From positions 31,438 through 95,437 of the forward strand of contig CBFHQL010000007.1 in the NCBI GenBank assembly GCA_965658025.1: a stretch of DNA of 64,000 nt, written 5' to 3'. Below are positions 52,829 through 62,153 of the stretch, in pieces. The translations under genes and the position numbers were made by a program. Under the pieces are notes generated by a model that was given only the letters and a program-made list of their open reading frames with translations, was not told the origin of the DNA and searched no databases. Positions within the stretch are counted from its first letter, which is position 1. Each line of letters starts with the position of its first letter. The stretch comes from UBA3537 sp965658025 (GTDB lineage Bacteria; Bacteroidota; Bacteroidia; Flavobacteriales; Flavobacteriaceae).

Positions 52829-53911
52829 ATGAATTTCAAAAATTTCCCTATGGTATCTAAGGTGGTTTTTGGCCGCGGTAGTTTCAATCAAATCAATGAA
52901 ATTATTGCACCAAAACGTCAAAATGAACGTGCGCCATTTATTTATTTTATAGATGATGTATTTGAAAATAATACCAATCTGATTTCAAGAATATCATTAC
53001 TCTACGATGATTATATTGTTTTTATTTCCGCAAATAAAGAACCAAAAACTACGCAAGTAGATGCATTAGTTGATGAAATCATTCTGAAAACTAAAGCACT
53101 TCCCTCGGGAATTATTGGTATTGGCGGAGGTACAGTTATGGATTTAGCAAAAGCCGTTTCAGTGATGTTAACTAACAATGGCTCAAGCGAAGAATATCAA
53201 GGATGGGACTTATTGAAAACCGCAGGAGTGTATCACGTTGGAGTGCCCACAATATCGGGAACTGGGGCAGAAGTTTCACGCACTACAGTTCTTTTGGGAT
53301 CAACACAAAAATTAGGTCTAAATAGTGATTTTACGCCATTTGATCAGGTTATCTTGGATCCTGAATTGACAAATGGGGTAGAAAAAGATCAATGGTTTTA
53401 TACCGGAATGGATTGTTTTATTCATTGTGTAGAATCGTTAAATGGTAAATTTATAAATACGTTCAGTAAAAGTTATGGCGAGATGGCTTATGATTTGTGT
53501 TTGGAAGTTTTTCTTGGTGATGAAACCAGTCCAGAAGAAAAACAAAATAAATTGATGATGGCCTCTTGGCACGGCGGAATGAGTATAGCGTACTCACAAG
53601 TTGGAGTTGCACATGCGCTTAGCTATGGACTTTCTTTTGTTTTAGGTATTAAGCACGGTATTGGCAATTGTATTGTTTTTAACCATTTAGAAGAATTTTA
53701 TGCTGAAGATGTAAAATTGTTTAAAAAAATGATGAAAAAACACCAAATCACATTGCCCACAGGCATTTGTAAATCCATAAGTAAACAACAGCTCAACACG
53801 ATGATTGATGTTGCGCTAAGTCTTACCCCACTTTGGGAAAATGCCATTGGAAAAGATTGGCAAACTCTAATCACGAGAGAAAAATTAGAAAAGCTTTATT
53901 TGAAAATGTAA
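52829..53911 (+). CDS. kdnB: KdnB-like Kdo 8-oxidase (iron-alcohol dehydrogenase family)
   Basis: This 360-residue protein of the iron-dependent alcohol dehydrogenase family has the NAD loop GIGGGTVMDLAKAVSVM, PTISGTGAEVSRT, and metal ligands in MDCFIHCVESLNG and HALSYGLSFVLGIKHGIGN. The start NFPMVSKVVFGRGSFNQI and its place right after kdsB fit KdnB, which oxidises C8 of Kdo to the aldehyde used by KdnA. KdnA-like is at 8379. Other alcohol dehydrogenase activities are less likely in this setting. Confidence 0.85.
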   Translation: MNFKNFPMVSKVVFGRGSFNQINEIIAPKRQNERAPFIYFIDDVFENNTNLISRISLLYDDYIVFISANKEPKTTQVDALVDEIILKTKALPSGIIGIGGGTVMDLAKAVSVMLTNNGSSEEYQGWDLLKTAGVYHVGVPTISGTGAEVSRTTVLLGSTQKLGLNSDFTPFDQVILDPELTNGVEKDQWFYTGMDCFIHCVESLNGKFINTFSKSYGEMAYDLCLEVFLGDETSPEEKQNKLMMASWHGGMSIAYSQVGVAHALSYGLSFVLGIKHGIGNCIVFNHLEEFYAEDVKLFKKMMKKHQITLPTGICKSISKQQLNTMIDVALSLTPLWENAIGKDWQTLITREKLEKLYLKM

Positions 53912-53914
53912 TCA

Positions 53915-54457
53915 ATGAAGATGATTTCTAAATTTATTTACCACAATATATTGGGTTGGAAAGCTACTGGTTTTAATGATTTTCAACGAGTTAAAAAAGC
54001 GGTTATTATAGCCGTCCCTCACACCAGTTGGCACGATTTTTATATTGGTGTGCTTTTACGTTCGGTTTTAGGAATTAAAGCCAATTTTATAGGTAAAAAA
54101 GCCCTGTTCAACCCTCTTACAGGTTGGCTTTTTAGAGCATTAGGTGGTGCTCCTGTAGTCCGTAAAAAAAATGAAAAACAAGTGGATGCTATTGCACGGC
54201 TTTTTGATCAACACGAAGTGTTTCGAATGGCGATTGCCCCGGAAGGGACACGAAAAAAAGTTGAACACTGGAAAACCGGGTTTTATTATATTGCCAAGAA
54301 AGCCAATGTACCCATATTGATGTTTACCTTAGATTTTAAGAATAAAGAAAATAAATTTTCTGAACCTTTTTACCCCACTGACGATGTTGAAGCTGATTTT
54401 AAATTTATGCGTGCTTTTTATAAAGGCGTAGTAGGGAAGGTGCCGGAGTATTCTTAA
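53915..54457 (+). CDS. short 1-acyl-glycerol-3-phosphate acyltransferase-like protein (PlsC superfamily)
   Basis: This 180-residue protein has the acyltransferase motifs H-x4-D in VPHTSWHDFYIG, the FIGKKALF block, IAPEGTRKK and the NVPILMF block. It is much shorter than PlsC and lacks a clear N-terminal membrane helix. It is the third gene of kdsB-kdnB, 3 nt after kdnB, so it may act in envelope lipid synthesis. The stop overlaps the convergent yebC stop by 4 bp. Confidence 0.85.
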   Translation: MKMISKFIYHNILGWKATGFNDFQRVKKAVIIAVPHTSWHDFYIGVLLRSVLGIKANFIGKKALFNPLTGWLFRALGGAPVVRKKNEKQVDAIARLFDQHEVFRMAIAPEGTRKKVEHWKTGFYYIAKKANVPILMFTLDFKNKENKFSEPFYPTDDVEADFKFMRAFYKGVVGKVPEYS

Positions 54458-55167
54458 CTTTCTTGCATGGAGTGGTACACATTCTGAACATCATCATCTT
54501 CTTCAAGTTTTTCCAACAATTTTTCAACGTCTTGAACTTGTTCAGCGTTAAGCTGTTTTGTGGTCTGTGGAATACGTTCAAAGCCCGAAGATAAGATTTC
54601 GATGTTGCGTTGTTCCAATTCCCCTTGAATCGCACCAAAACTCTCAAATGGGGCATAAATTAAAAGTCCGTCATCATCTGAAAAAACTTCTTCTGCGCCA
54701 AAATCTATAAATTCTAATTCAATTTCTTCTGGATCAAGTCCATCGCCATTGATTCTAAAATTACAGGTATGATCAAACATAAACACTACCGAACCCGAAG
54801 TGCCTAAATTTCCATTACATTTATTAAAATAACTGCGAACATTGGCTACAGTTCTGGTATTGTTGTCTGTTGCCGTTTCAACAAGAATGGCAATACCATG
54901 AGGGCCATAACCCTCAAACAAAACCTCTTTGTAGTCACCTTGACTTTTGTCACTGGCACGCTTTATAGCACGTTCAATATTGTCTTTTGGCATATTGACC
55001 GCTTTCGCATTTTGAATCACCGCACGTAGTCTGGAGTTGTTTTCTGGATCTGGGCCTCCTTCTTTAACCGCCATCACAATGTCTTTACCAATACGTGTAA
55101 AGGCCTTGCTCATGGCCGACCAACGTTTCATTTTTCTCGCTTTGCGAAATTCAAATGCTCTTCCCAT
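54454..55167 (-). CDS. YebC/PmpR family transcription or translation factor
   Basis: This 237-residue protein starts with MGRAFEFRKARKMKRW and has the YebC core (MAVKEGGPDPENNSRLRAVI, MPKDNIERAIKRAS, YGPHGIAILVE). Family members are described as DNA-binding regulators and more recently as helping ribosomes through proline stretches. The KRW variant near the start and the length fit bacteroidotal members. Confidence 0.92.
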   Translation of the reverse strand: MGRAFEFRKARKMKRWSAMSKAFTRIGKDIVMAVKEGGPDPENNSRLRAVIQNAKAVNMPKDNIERAIKRASDKSQGDYKEVLFEGYGPHGIAILVETATDNNTRTVANVRSYFNKCNGNLGTSGSVVFMFDHTCNFRINGDGLDPEEIELEFIDFGAEEVFSDDDGLLIYAPFESFGAIQGELEQRNIEILSSGFERIPQTTKQLNAEQVQDVEKLLEKLEEDDDVQNVYHSMQES

Positions 55168-55228
55168 TAATTCTTATTTTGAATTGTAAAATTACAAATG
55201 CTTTTATTAATTACAAATTAAGCCGCCA

Positions 55229-56062
55229 TTAATACGCTCTTTTAATTTCTTGAAATAGTGAATGACTTTCAAAAAGAAGATGTTTTGGAGGGGTGTTATA
55301 TTTTGGCATCACAGCAAGATAGCGTTCATCATTAGTGGTATAAACAAATTTGTATTTCGAATGCTTCAGTCCCATGGCACGCATCAAATCTTTGATAAAA
55401 TCCTCGTGATGAACCAAATCTGTACTCGCACAATGAAAAACGCCATATTTATTCCTATTAATGATATAGTGCAGTTGTTGTATGATTTTTGTGTTCCAGC
55501 TGACGTTCATTACCAAATTTGGAAACAATTCAATAAATTCATCCAACTCATGTAATACTCTTAATTCTTTGACTCGTGGCGATTGAACTCCGAAAACCAT
55601 AGGTAAACGCATGATGACCACCTGATTTTTGGGCAATTTCAACAATTGTTGCTCTACACGAATTTTGAAATGTCCATAAATACTATTGCTCAGCGTGGTA
55701 TCATTTTCATAACTCGGATATTTACTGTAGGCATCAAAAACATTCGAAGAAGAAAGAAACACTATTTTTACATGTTTATGCAGTTTTGCATATTGATAGA
55801 GATGTTGATGAGCCACTAATTGAGAAGAAAATTCACCACGTATAGCAGATATGATGATGTCTGGTTTGACAATATTAAGATGTTCAACGATATCATCGGT
55901 TTCACAGTCATATTGAAAAAATTGATTATTGTTTTTGAATTTTTTTTCAGCAGAAAAATAGGTTCCAAACGTTTTAAAATAGGGAGAGAGTTCCTTGTAA
56001 ATGGATTGACCCAAAAATCCACTTGCCCCCAATACCAATATGCGGTTCTTTTTTAATGCCAT
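55229..56062 (-). CDS. NAD-dependent epimerase/RmlD-like sugar-nucleotide reductase
   Basis: This 277-residue short-chain dehydrogenase has the N-terminal NAD motif RILVLGASGFLGQSIY, a substrate segment with IVFLSSSNVFDA and an SDR-type YxxxK at SIYGHFKIRVE. It looks most like dTDP-4-dehydrorhamnose reductase (RmlD) relatives, but no rml genes are nearby. It starts 9 nt after gcvT, so both may share a transcript. Confidence 0.8.
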   Translation of the reverse strand: MALKKNRILVLGASGFLGQSIYKELSPYFKTFGTYFSAEKKFKNNNQFFQYDCETDDIVEHLNIVKPDIIISAIRGEFSSQLVAHQHLYQYAKLHKHVKIVFLSSSNVFDAYSKYPSYENDTTLSNSIYGHFKIRVEQQLLKLPKNQVVIMRLPMVFGVQSPRVKELRVLHELDEFIELFPNLVMNVSWNTKIIQQLHYIINRNKYGVFHCASTDLVHHEDFIKDLMRAMGLKHSKYKFVYTTNDERYLAVMPKYNTPPKHLLFESHSLFQEIKRAY

Positions 56063-56071
56063 ACAACCAAA

Positions 56072-57154
56072 TTATCCTTTGTAAAAAGGCGTTTTTACTA
56101 CAGTGGCTGAAATAACTTTTTTTCGAATTTGGATGCCTATTTCAGTTCCTACCTTGGAATGTTCGATGGCCACATAGCCCATACCAATCCCTTTGCTTAA
56201 AGAAGGAGACATTGTACCCGAAGTCACTTCGCCTATGGTGTTTCCATCAGTATCCAATATAGGGTAAGATTTACGTGGAATACCACGATCATTAAGCTCG
56301 AAACCAACAAGTTTTCGGTTAACACCACTGTTTTTTTGGTCTAAAAGTGCAGCACTATTGATAAAAGATTTAGAGAACTTTGTAATCCAACCTAATCCAG
56401 CCTCAATGGGTGAGGTGGTATCATCAATATCATTGCCATATAGACAGTATCCCATTTCTAAGCGTAAAGTATCACGAGCCGCAAGACCAATGGGTTTTAT
56501 ATCAAAATCAGCACCAGCGTCAAAAACGAGTTCCCAAATCTGTTGAACTTCTTCATTTTTACAATAAATTTCGAAACCACCACTGCCGGTATATCCTGTC
56601 GCTGAAATTATAACATGCGGTATTCCCGCAAAATCGGCAACTTCAAAATGATAGAATTTTATGGCCGATAAATCAATGCTTGTCAAAGATTGCATGGCGT
56701 CTATAGCCTTTGGACCTTGAATGGCTAATAGCGAATAGTTATCACTGATATTTTTCATTACAGCACCCATATGGTTCTTTGAAATGAGCCAATTCCAATC
56801 TTTTTCGATGTTGCTGGCATTGACCACCAAAAGATAGGTCTCATCTTTTACACGATAGATGATAAGATCATCGACAATTCCACCCTCATCGTTGGGCAAA
56901 CAACTGTATTGAGCTTTTCCAACAGTGAGCAATGCGGCATCATTGGAAGACACGGATTGAATAAGGGCTAATGCATTGGGGCCTTCTATTAAAAATTCAC
57001 CCATATGTGAAACATCAAAAACGCCTACATTGTGGCGTACAGCAAGATGCTCGGCATTTACGCCTTCGTATTGAACGGGCATATCGAACCCTGCAAAAGG
57101 GACCATTTTTGCGCCAAGCGATTGATGAATGTGGTGTAGGGCTGTTTTTTTCAT
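56072..57154 (-). CDS. gcvT: glycine cleavage system aminomethyltransferase (T protein)
   Basis: This 360-residue folate enzyme shows HQSLGAKMVPFAGFDMPVQY, FDVSHMGEF, the ATGYTGSGGFEIY substrate motif, GLAARDTLRLEMGYCLYG and GEVTSGTMSPSL. It moves the methylene group from the lipoyl H protein to tetrahydrofolate. It has its own TAAATTTG promoter box. Confidence 0.95.
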   Translation of the reverse strand: MKKTALHHIHQSLGAKMVPFAGFDMPVQYEGVNAEHLAVRHNVGVFDVSHMGEFLIEGPNALALIQSVSSNDAALLTVGKAQYSCLPNDEGGIVDDLIIYRVKDETYLLVVNASNIEKDWNWLISKNHMGAVMKNISDNYSLLAIQGPKAIDAMQSLTSIDLSAIKFYHFEVADFAGIPHVIISATGYTGSGGFEIYCKNEEVQQIWELVFDAGADFDIKPIGLAARDTLRLEMGYCLYGNDIDDTTSPIEAGLGWITKFSKSFINSAALLDQKNSGVNRKLVGFELNDRGIPRKSYPILDTDGNTIGEVTSGTMSPSLSKGIGMGYVAIEHSKVGTEIGIQIRKKVISATVVKTPFYKG

Positions 57155-57170
57155 AAGCTGAATTTAAATA

Positions 57171-57178
57171 CAAATTTA
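57171..57178 (-). promoter_or_regulatory. -7 promoter box of gcvT
   Basis: The minus strand reads TAAATTTG (TAnnTTTG), 16 nt before the ATG. Confidence 0.55.
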
Positions 57179-57204
57179 GGTAAATTTTTATTCAAAAACG
57201 ATGC

Positions 57205-58503
57205 TTACAATTCCAACAAAAAAGATTTAAACTCTGAATAGTTCTTAACAAATGTTGCCACTTTTTCTTTGTCTATAACCGCTTGAATTTGAGGCGGTAA
57301 GGCAATTTGTTCTGGTATTACATCTTCAACTACATCCAAAAATTTGGTAGGGTGAGCGGTTTCCAAAAATACGGTATGTGCTTGAGGGTGTTCTTTTTGG
57401 TATGATTTACATCCTAAATAACCTACAGCGCCATGCGGATCAGCAATATATCCAGACTGTTCGTAAATTGACAACAACGCCGCTTTAGTTTCATCATCTG
57501 AAAAACTGTAGGCAGATAAATTTTGTTTTAATTTTTCAAAATCGTTGTTGTACAATTCTTGAATACGAATAAAATTACTCGGATTTCCAACGTCCATTGC
57601 ATTGCTTATGGTTTGAACCGAGGGGAGGGGACTGTACTGATGAGTTTCAAAATAGCGCTGTACAACATTGTTGGCATTGTTTGAAGCGATAAAATGCGTA
57701 AAAGGAAGTCCAAGTTTTTGGGCCAACATTCCAGCACAAACATTCCCAAAATTACCACTAGGCACTGAAAAAACGATGGGTGCATTTTTATGTTTTAATT
57801 GCTTGTATGCAAACATAAAATAGAACATTTGTGGCATCCATCGGGCAACATTGATAGAGTTTGCAGAGGTGAGCGCCATTTGATTTGTTAAATCTGAATC
57901 TAAAAAGGCCTTTTTTACAATATCTTGGCAATCATCAAACGTTCCGTCTACTTCTAATGCAGTGATGTTTTGACCAAGTGTGGTTAATTGTTTTTCTTGT
58001 ACATGACTTACTTTTCCACTAGGGTATAAAATCACGACGCGAACGCCTTTAACCCCCAAAAACCCACTTGCAACAGCGCCACCAGTATCGCCTGAAGTAG
58101 CCACTAATACAGTCACTTCCTCGTTATTGTCCTTATTAAAATACCCTAGACAACGTGCCATAAATCGAGCCCCGACATCTTTAAACGCCATGGTTGGCCC
58201 GTGGAACAATTCGAGTGTAGAAACACCCTCTTCAATTTCAACAACTGGAAAATCAAAGTTTAGTGTATCGTCGATAATCGCTTTCAAATCATTTTCAGGG
58301 ATTTCTGGACAAATGAATTGTTTGATGGCATGAAAAGCAATATCTTGGTTAGAATACTCTTCTATAGTGTTTAAAAATGCATCATCAAGCGGAGTGATGC
58401 TTTCTGGAAAATAAAGGCCTTTATCTGGTGCCAATCCTTTTCGAACGGCTGTTTCAAACGATGCATCAGGTGCTTTTTTATTGAGACTGTAGTAGTTCAT
58501 CAA
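57205..58503 (-). CDS. thrC: threonine synthase
   Basis: This 432-residue PLP enzyme makes threonine from phosphohomoserine. The cofactor lysine lies in HGPTMAFKDVGARF; LVATSGDTGGAVASGF and VPSGNFGNVCAGM hold the phosphate of PLP. Start MNYYSLNKKAPDASF. It is the last gene of thrA-thrB-thrC, 6 nt after thrB. Confidence 0.95.
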   Translation of the reverse strand: MMNYYSLNKKAPDASFETAVRKGLAPDKGLYFPESITPLDDAFLNTIEEYSNQDIAFHAIKQFICPEIPENDLKAIIDDTLNFDFPVVEIEEGVSTLELFHGPTMAFKDVGARFMARCLGYFNKDNNEEVTVLVATSGDTGGAVASGFLGVKGVRVVILYPSGKVSHVQEKQLTTLGQNITALEVDGTFDDCQDIVKKAFLDSDLTNQMALTSANSINVARWMPQMFYFMFAYKQLKHKNAPIVFSVPSGNFGNVCAGMLAQKLGLPFTHFIASNNANNVVQRYFETHQYSPLPSVQTISNAMDVGNPSNFIRIQELYNNDFEKLKQNLSAYSFSDDETKAALLSIYEQSGYIADPHGAVGYLGCKSYQKEHPQAHTVFLETAHPTKFLDVVEDVIPEQIALPPQIQAVIDKEKVATFVKNYSEFKSFLLEL

Positions 58504-58509
58504 ACTTTT

Positions 58510-59433
58510 TTATTTTACAATTGTTATGCCTTGAGTATTGATTTTTGAGACATATGTTTCGAAGGGAATTCCCAAAGAATTCAATATTTTTATTTGTTCA
58601 TTATTGATACGCTCCGCAATATCTTTTCCTTTACACAAACTAAATATTGATGGTCCAGACCCTGAAATTGATGTACCAAGTGCACCTGCTTTTTTGGCGG
58701 TTTCTTTAAGGGTATCATAATTTGGTATGGCTTTACTGCGGTAAGGTTCTGCGACTACATCTTTTAAGCTCTGGCCTATGAGTTCATAATCACTGGTGTG
58801 CAATGCATGTACCAAACTTCCTAAGTTGGCCCACTGTAGGGTAGCATCTTTTAAATTGATGTGTTGCGGCAATACAGAACGTGCTTCAGCGGTTTTAATT
58901 TCAATTTGTGGATGAACAATAACGGCGTACAATTCTCTAGGTGTCGGAATTTGTAGAACGTGTACTGGGTTGATGTTTTTAACTAACGTAAATCCGCCGA
59001 ACAGGGCAGGAGCGATGTTGTCGGCATGCTCTGCTGCACTTGCTAGCGCTTCTCCTTTCATCGCAAATTCGATAAGTTCATTTTGGTTGAAAGGACTTCC
59101 TAAGAGAAGATTCATTCCAAATACACTTCCAATTGCACTCGCTGCGCTGCTGCCAATACCACTTCCAGGTTTTATGTGCTTGTAAATTTCCAGCTCAAAA
59201 CCAAAATCAGGATTAGCTTTTTCGTACAATGCTTGTGCTGAAACACCCGCAATATTTTTTTCTATGTCCATTGGAAGATCAAAACCTTCTGAAACTACAA
59301 TACGCACGCCCTTTTCTTTAGATTTACGAACGATCATTTCATCCCCAATGCCTTCTAGACAAAACCCAAGCACATCAAATCCACAGGCAACATTGGCCAC
59401 AGTAGCAGGTGAAAAAATTTTGACTTCTTCCAT
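58510..59433 (-). CDS. thrB: homoserine kinase
   Basis: This 307-residue GHMP kinase has FSPATVANVACGFDVLGFCL at the start, the ATP loop KPGSGIGSSAASAIG and the C-terminal GTSISGSGPSIFSL. It phosphorylates homoserine for thrC. It starts 2 nt after thrA. Confidence 0.95.
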   Translation of the reverse strand: MEEVKIFSPATVANVACGFDVLGFCLEGIGDEMIVRKSKEKGVRIVVSEGFDLPMDIEKNIAGVSAQALYEKANPDFGFELEIYKHIKPGSGIGSSAASAIGSVFGMNLLLGSPFNQNELIEFAMKGEALASAAEHADNIAPALFGGFTLVKNINPVHVLQIPTPRELYAVIVHPQIEIKTAEARSVLPQHINLKDATLQWANLGSLVHALHTSDYELIGQSLKDVVAEPYRSKAIPNYDTLKETAKKAGALGTSISGSGPSIFSLCKGKDIAERINNEQIKILNSLGIPFETYVSKINTQGITIVK

Positions 59434-59435
59434 AA

Positions 59436-61886
59436 TTATATATTTGATGCTCTTATGATGTCTGCAAATAATCCTGATGCGGTTACAGCTGCTCCGGCAC
59501 CAGCACCTTTTATAATCAGAGGTTGCTCTTTGTAACGGTTGGTGTAGAACATGACAATATTATCTTTGCCCTCCAAGTTATAAAATGGGTGACCTTCAGG
59601 GATTTCTTTTAAGCCAACGCTAGCCAATCCATCTTTATATGTTGCAACATATTTTAGACGAGCATTTTGTTTTTCAGCAGCGTTTAAAAGTTCTTTGAAG
59701 GCACTGTCCTTGTCTTTAATCAATTTATAAAACGCAGAAACATCACTGGCTTCTAATGCCCCTTTTGGTAAAAAGCTATCATTTTTGATGTCTTCAATTT
59801 CGATGGATTCACCGGATTCTCTTATCAAAATCAAAAGTTTTCTGGCAACATCAATACCACTCAAATCTATTCGAGGATCGGGTTCTGTATAGCCCTCTGC
59901 TTGAGCGGTTTTGACCACATCATGAAATGTATTTTCTGAGTTAAAATTATTAAAAATAAAATTTAAACTCCCAGAAAGTACAGCGTTAATCGCTAGGATA
60001 CGATCACCAGAAGCAATGAGATGATTGAGTGTATCGATTACAGGAAGCCCTGCACCTACATTCGTTTCAAACAAGAAGGGTGCGTTGTATTTTCTTGATA
60101 ATGTTTTTAGACGTTCATAGTATTGAATGTTGCTCGAACAAGCTATCTTATTACAAGCCACTACTGCAATACTTTCTTCCAAATAATGTTCGTAGGTTTT
60201 TGCAATATCTTCATTCGCTGTGATGTCTACAAAAACAGAATTTCTTAGATTTAATGCTTTAGCTTTTTCGAAGAAATCATTAGGATGGGTTGTTGTTCCA
60301 TTGGCTAATGTTTTATCCCAAGAATTTAGGTCAATTCCATCAGCATCAAAAGCCATAGTTTTCGAATTTGAAAGCCCAGCAACTTTAATTTTAAGTTTTA
60401 GATTCTCTTTGACATATTCGGCTTGTGTATGAATTTGATCTAGCAACGATTTTCCAACATTTCCAACACCGGCAATAAATAAATTGATGTGCTTCGTTTC
60501 CACTTCAAAAAACGTCTCATGAAGACAATTCAAGGCTTTTTTTACATCTTTTTCTTTAATCACGGCAGTGATGTTACGTTCTGAAGCCCCTTGTGCTATA
60601 GCACGTATGTTGACGTTATTTTTCCCCAGTGTACTGAACATTCTGCCACTAATCCCTTGATGATTTTTCATTTTCTCGCCAACAACGGCAACAATAGATA
60701 AATGTTCTTCAAGGACCAAAGGATCAATTTTAAGAAGAGAAATTTCATTTTCAAACTCTTGATCCAAAGCAGACTTGGCTGAGTGTGCATCTTGATCGGA
60801 AACACCAACACATATAGAGTGTTCCGAAGATGCTTGAGTGGTAATGACAACGTTTATTTTTTCTCGAGCCAAAGTTTCGAACAAGCGCTTTGAAAAACCA
60901 GGAATACCCACCATGCCATTCCCTTGAAGGGTAAGTAAAGAAATACCATTGATGTTGCTGATTCCTTTTATTGGATTGCCATTGCCATTGGTAACAACTT
61001 TGGTAATTAAAGTTCCTTCCTCATCTGGTTTTAGTGTGTTTTTTATATGGATGGGAATATTTTTAGATAATACAGGAAGTACAGTAGGGGGATAGAGTAC
61101 TTTTGCGCCAAAGTGTGACAGTTCAATCGCTTCTTTATAGGAAAGCTTTTTGATGGGTTGCGCTTGCTTTACAAGTTTTGGATTTGTGGTGAACATTCCA
61201 CTTACATCTGTCCATATTTCTAAAGTATTTACTTCGAGAGCGGCTGCAAGAATGGCGGCTGTATAATCAGAACCACCTCGTCCCAAAGTCGTAATTTCTC
61301 CTTCTTCGGATTTTGAAATAAACCCTGGAAGAATGGTCACTAATTTTTTATTGTGCTCAAAATATGATGTAATATTGGCATTTGTTTCTTCAAACTGAAC
61401 TGAAGCATTGGTGAAATTTGAATCGGTAACAATTAGATTTTGACTGTTTTTTAGTTGAACATTCAGTCCATGTTCTTGCATGGCTTCAAAAATAATCAAT
61501 GAGGACATGAGTTCACCAAAACTGAGTAATTTGTCTGTGGTTTTTGGCGATAATTCATTGATTAAGAAAATACCGTCCAGTAATTTTTCCAATTCGGCAA
61601 GTTTCTCAAAAATAACATCTTTCGTATCTGCAAGTGTCGATCCTGATAAAAGCCCTTCCATAATCTCAATATGTTGCTGCTTGAGCTTATTGAAATCATT
61701 TTTATAATTGAGATCATTTTCAATGGCCTTCTGAGAAGCACGCATAAGCTTATCTGTAATACCACCCACTGCCGAAACTACGACAACAACATGGTCGTTT
61801 TCTGATGCCGATTTAACGATTTCAATTACTTTTTTAATATTTTCTGCGGAGCCAACTGATGTGCCTCCAAATTTTAAAACGTTCAT
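59436..61886 (-). CDS. thrA: bifunctional aspartokinase/homoserine dehydrogenase
   Basis: This 816-residue fusion catalyses steps one and three of the threonine branch. The aspartokinase domain (about 1-290) has VLKFGGTSVGSAENI and TLGRGGSDYTAAI; two ACT regulatory domains follow (about 310-460, with VGIPGFSKRLFETLA and RMFSTLGKNNVNIRAIAQG), then homoserine dehydrogenase (about 465-816) with FIAGVGNVGKSLLDQI and YTEPDPRIDLSGIDVARKL. Feedback control by threonine through the ACT domains is expected. A small ORF precedes it by 12 nt. Confidence 0.96.
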   Translation of the reverse strand: MNVLKFGGTSVGSAENIKKVIEIVKSASENDHVVVVVSAVGGITDKLMRASQKAIENDLNYKNDFNKLKQQHIEIMEGLLSGSTLADTKDVIFEKLAELEKLLDGIFLINELSPKTTDKLLSFGELMSSLIIFEAMQEHGLNVQLKNSQNLIVTDSNFTNASVQFEETNANITSYFEHNKKLVTILPGFISKSEEGEITTLGRGGSDYTAAILAAALEVNTLEIWTDVSGMFTTNPKLVKQAQPIKKLSYKEAIELSHFGAKVLYPPTVLPVLSKNIPIHIKNTLKPDEEGTLITKVVTNGNGNPIKGISNINGISLLTLQGNGMVGIPGFSKRLFETLAREKINVVITTQASSEHSICVGVSDQDAHSAKSALDQEFENEISLLKIDPLVLEEHLSIVAVVGEKMKNHQGISGRMFSTLGKNNVNIRAIAQGASERNITAVIKEKDVKKALNCLHETFFEVETKHINLFIAGVGNVGKSLLDQIHTQAEYVKENLKLKIKVAGLSNSKTMAFDADGIDLNSWDKTLANGTTTHPNDFFEKAKALNLRNSVFVDITANEDIAKTYEHYLEESIAVVACNKIACSSNIQYYERLKTLSRKYNAPFLFETNVGAGLPVIDTLNHLIASGDRILAINAVLSGSLNFIFNNFNSENTFHDVVKTAQAEGYTEPDPRIDLSGIDVARKLLILIRESGESIEIEDIKNDSFLPKGALEASDVSAFYKLIKDKDSAFKELLNAAEKQNARLKYVATYKDGLASVGLKEIPEGHPFYNLEGKDNIVMFYTNRYKEQPLIIKGAGAGAAVTASGLFADIIRASNI

Positions 61887-61898
61887 TTTGCGTTGAGA

Positions 61899-61985
61899 TT
61901 AAATGGAAATTGATGAATCCACATTCCAAGAAATGATGGGTGTGAAAGGAGATTTAATAAAACTAAAATCGCTTAATGTTTTCAT
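61899..61985 (-). CDS. putative 28-residue leader peptide of the thr operon
   Basis: An ATG-to-TAA frame encodes MKTLSDFSFIK followed by SPFTPIISWNVDSSISI. It begins about 19 nt after a TAGCTTTG promoter box and ends 12 nt before the thrA ATG, so it would be the first ORF on the thr mRNA. It holds two Thr and five Ile in 28 residues, the end products controlling such operons elsewhere. I see no strong terminator hairpin between it and thrA, so classical attenuation is not evident; coupling or stalling is possible. Confidence 0.45.
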   Translation of the reverse strand: MKTLSDFSFIKSPFTPIISWNVDSSISI

Positions 61986-62003
61986 CGTTTGTGGTTGAGC
62001 GTC

Positions 62004-62011
62004 CAAAGCTA
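62004..62011 (-). promoter_or_regulatory. -7 promoter box of the thr operon
   Basis: The minus strand reads TAGCTTTG (TAnnTTTG). With the spacing seen at rnpB, transcription would start about 61998, about 13 nt before the leader ORF. Confidence 0.55.
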
Positions 62012-62153
62012 TTGTTTTTAGGGTAATTTTAAAATAATAAGTTTAAGTTTTATCAATTTGTGAATAATAGCTTAGTATATTCTTAAATCAAAAAATAAAA
62101 GCGCTTATTATTGAGATTTTTGCAATGATTTTTTTAATGCTAAATTCTGATTT

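Noticed and set aside
61886..61930. Classical transcription attenuator before thrA
   Set aside because: Only a weak GGAA/TTCC pairing is visible and no T-run follows it on the minus strand.
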